Assembly: GCA_016490735.1 (NCBI GenBank)
Contig: JAEMWC010000219.1
Coordinates: 22,501-86,500, forward strand
Source: Pachyseris speciosa
Lineage: Eukaryota > Cnidaria > Anthozoa > Scleractinia > Pachyseridae
DNA length: 64,000 bases
Direction: 5' to 3'
Made by a program: the position numbers and the translations under genes. Positions 62,262-64,000 of this stretch are shown here, one piece after another (the first letter of the stretch is position 1; each line of letters opens with the position of its first letter). The notes beneath the pieces are model-generated. The model saw nothing but the letters and a program-made list of their open reading frames with translations. It ran no database searches and had not been told where the DNA came from.

Positions 62262-62372
62262 ATGCACCAAAGGATATTTTCCAGACGATGGATAATTCTT
62301 TTTTCACTTTTGACAGTCTCTGTAACCTTTCTGTTCTTACAATTATTATCCCTGAAAGCTATTGACAACACG
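62262..62372 (+). CDS. First exon of an unidentified type II membrane protein (partial)
   Basis: ATG at 62262, 37 codons, phase 0 donor CACG/GTATGTTT. It reads MHQRIFSRRW, then IILFSLLTVSVTFLFLQLL as a membrane span, then SLKAIDNT. A short basic cytoplasmic end followed by a span and no cleavage site is the usual start of Golgi glycosyltransferases and sulfotransferases, but the identifying domain lies right of the window. This frame was chosen over the ATG at 62252 because it alone gives a coherent hydrophobic segment with a good donor. Confidence 0.6.
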
Positions 62373-63485
62373 GTATGTTTTATCTGTTTTTATTTCAGCT
62401 TAAAATCATCATTAGTTCCGAGCCTGCTAACAATCGACGTGATTGACTTCGAATATTGAGAATGAAATATTATCAGGGTATCTGGACAACTCGTCCCCTG
62501 GATAATTAGCCCCAGACAACTCGCCCCTAATCTCTGGACGATTTGTCCAGGGGGCGAATTGTCAGACATCCCTCATTAGCAAATACCTTAACATGTTGTA
62601 TTTATAGTTTACTTCGGGGTGGTAAGGTTGAGAAAGGAAATGTCTGAAGGCACAGTACTTATAACGTACATTATTGAGCATCCATAAGTGTAATACAACA
62701 AATGGTTTTCAACAGTTAATTTCTAGGTTCAGTGTATTGGCAAGTCTTCAAAGATTACTCCCATACCAAAACCATAGGAGTGTGTTATGGGTATGTATAT
62801 GCTGTTTTCTGCTCATTGCAGAGAACGATTGTCACATGGCATGGCATAGAGGGTAGGGCACTAAATACGTTAATACAATTTGTTACCCAACAACAACAAC
62901 ATTGACTTTATTTATACATTAATATTTTTGAAAAAAAGACCTTTGTAACCCGCAATTAGCACAGCTATTCTAGGCGGGCTACTTAACTGATACCCAGGTT
63001 ATAGTTTCCTCTACAACCACTAATAGGTTTATCACACTGGAGTCATTTATTTAACTGATAGGCCTTGCTCTCCCTGTCTTTCTCACCCTTGATGGAGATT
63101 TAGAACTCATAATTCATAGGTTTTAATAGTAACTTGAGGATGGGCTGTCTGTCTGTTTATATGTCAAAGGTTGGTCTTAGTAAGCTGTGAAAGAGGCTGA
63201 AATTCTCTGTTCTCTGGTGGAATTAATATTTTATTAGCTAACTTTCCTGGAGGTGGCCCAATTTGAGACGACTCTTGATGCATCACTCCAAAAATGTGGC
63301 TTCATCTGTATATTTCTACCTGTTAGTGTTATGGGTTAAAATATGGTTGAAACTGCATAGGGTTGTAACATTATCAAGTCCCCAGTGATGTGTTAAAGGG
63401 GCTAACCAAAACCTTTGGAAATCTTCATTCTATTTTAGGAAAAATGCAGTAACATTTTTTAATTGGTTTATTCTAGACAGGGTGC
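62373..63485. other. Intron 1 of the plus-strand gene
   Basis: 62480-62580 has short repeats of GGACAACTCG(T/C)CCC and its complement around CTGGACGATTTGTCCAGGGG, a small palindromic patch. 62890-62990 has (CAA)n followed by ACTTTATTTATAC, resembling a retroelement tail. No exon that I can support. Confidence 0.45.
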
Positions 63486-64000
63486 TACAGTTGACTCCCA
63501 AAAACTTGAACCTTCAGCAGAAATAGAAAAGGGTTCGAGTTATCAGGAGTTTGAGCTACCAGGAGTTGAGAACAAATGACCAGAAATAAGGAAAAGCAAT
63601 GATCCTGTGCACTTCTCTTCATACAATGTACTGTGGTGGTACGGTGACTGGCAAGGCAGTTAACCGTGGAGATGGGGAAGGTGTGCAAGTGCCATGCACA
63701 CTGCACTTCAAGGGACACCAAAAATTTATTGACATTTTGAAGAAAGAGTTAAGTGGAAATGGGGATGAAATGTAAACAACCCTGAACTGGACTAACTGGA
63801 AGAATACTCGCGATCAATTGCTTCAAATAAATTCAATGTTTTGATCTACAATATTGTATTTTTTTACTTGTCATGTCTTGAAAAACGTGGTTCGAGTTAT
63901 CGAGGGGAAAATTATATACAAAATGACCTGAAGGGAAATGAAGTTGGTTTGAGTTAGCGGGAGGTTCGAGTTATCGAGGGTTCAAGTTACCAAGGGTAAA
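63486..64000. mobile_element. Tigger-like TIR element, cut by the window edge
   Basis: The left end CAGTTGACTCCCAAAAACTT with GAACC is mirrored at the right edge by GGTTCAAGTTACCAAGGGTA after repeated GGTTCGAGTTATCGAGG. Repeated TTCGAGTTA(T/G)C motifs at both ends are characteristic of pogo/Tigger-type TIRs. Interior about 350 bp, no transposase, so a non-autonomous copy. Confidence 0.7.

Overview
This is eukaryotic, intron-rich, AT-rich DNA of a metazoan. I infer a cnidarian, most likely an anthozoan such as a coral, from the mix of host families (tandem Ig-domain exons, FAM151/menorin paralogues) and mobile elements: DIRS and Ty3/gypsy retroelements, tRNA-derived SINE-like repeats, a hammerhead-ribozyme repeat of the Penelope type, and many foldback/MITE elements. 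The species cannot be fixed from the sequence alone.

Region 1 (1-37.6 kb, + strand) is the 3' part of one large immunoglobulin-superfamily membrane-protein gene. Thirteen full-length Ig exons and one truncated one (1.5-13.1 kb) are followed by a transmembrane exon (13232-13375). Three cytoplasmic-tail exons follow at 17340-17355, 27078-27117 and 37449-37562, and their splice phases chain without a break to a stop codon. The Ig exons all have phase 1-1 boundaries and arose by local tandem duplication, some of it very recent. The tail introns are packed with repeats. The first holds tRNA-like repeats, a foldback and a hammerhead ribozyme motif (13.4-17.3 kb). The second holds a decayed DIRS-like retroelement with inverted termini (20.6-26.8 kb). 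The third holds a giant inverted repeat, 27.7-37.1 kb, which almost fills it.

Region 2 (37.6-44 kb) has no confident host gene. It contains TTGTA-rich sequence, an unrecognised decayed coding remnant with repeated fibre-like motifs, and a tRNA-derived SINE split by a 1.1-kb foldback element with 5-bp target duplications.

Region 3 (44-62.4 kb) holds two convergent FAM151 genes: a secreted, probably GPI-anchored form on + (44052-46997) and a signal-anchored form on - (62144 to about 59990). Between them lie a 3.5-kb satellite of about 64-bp units with higher-order structure, enclosed by an 18/19-nt inverted repeat, several MITEs and SINEs, and a structurally complete, apparently very young Ty3/gypsy retrotransposon (55425-59989). 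That element sits inside the last exon of the minus-strand FAM151 gene, a few codons before its original stop.

Region 4 (62.1-64 kb): a 117-bp bidirectional promoter separates the minus-strand FAM151 gene from the first exon of an unidentified type II membrane protein that runs off the right edge. A Tigger-like TIR element occupies the end of the window.
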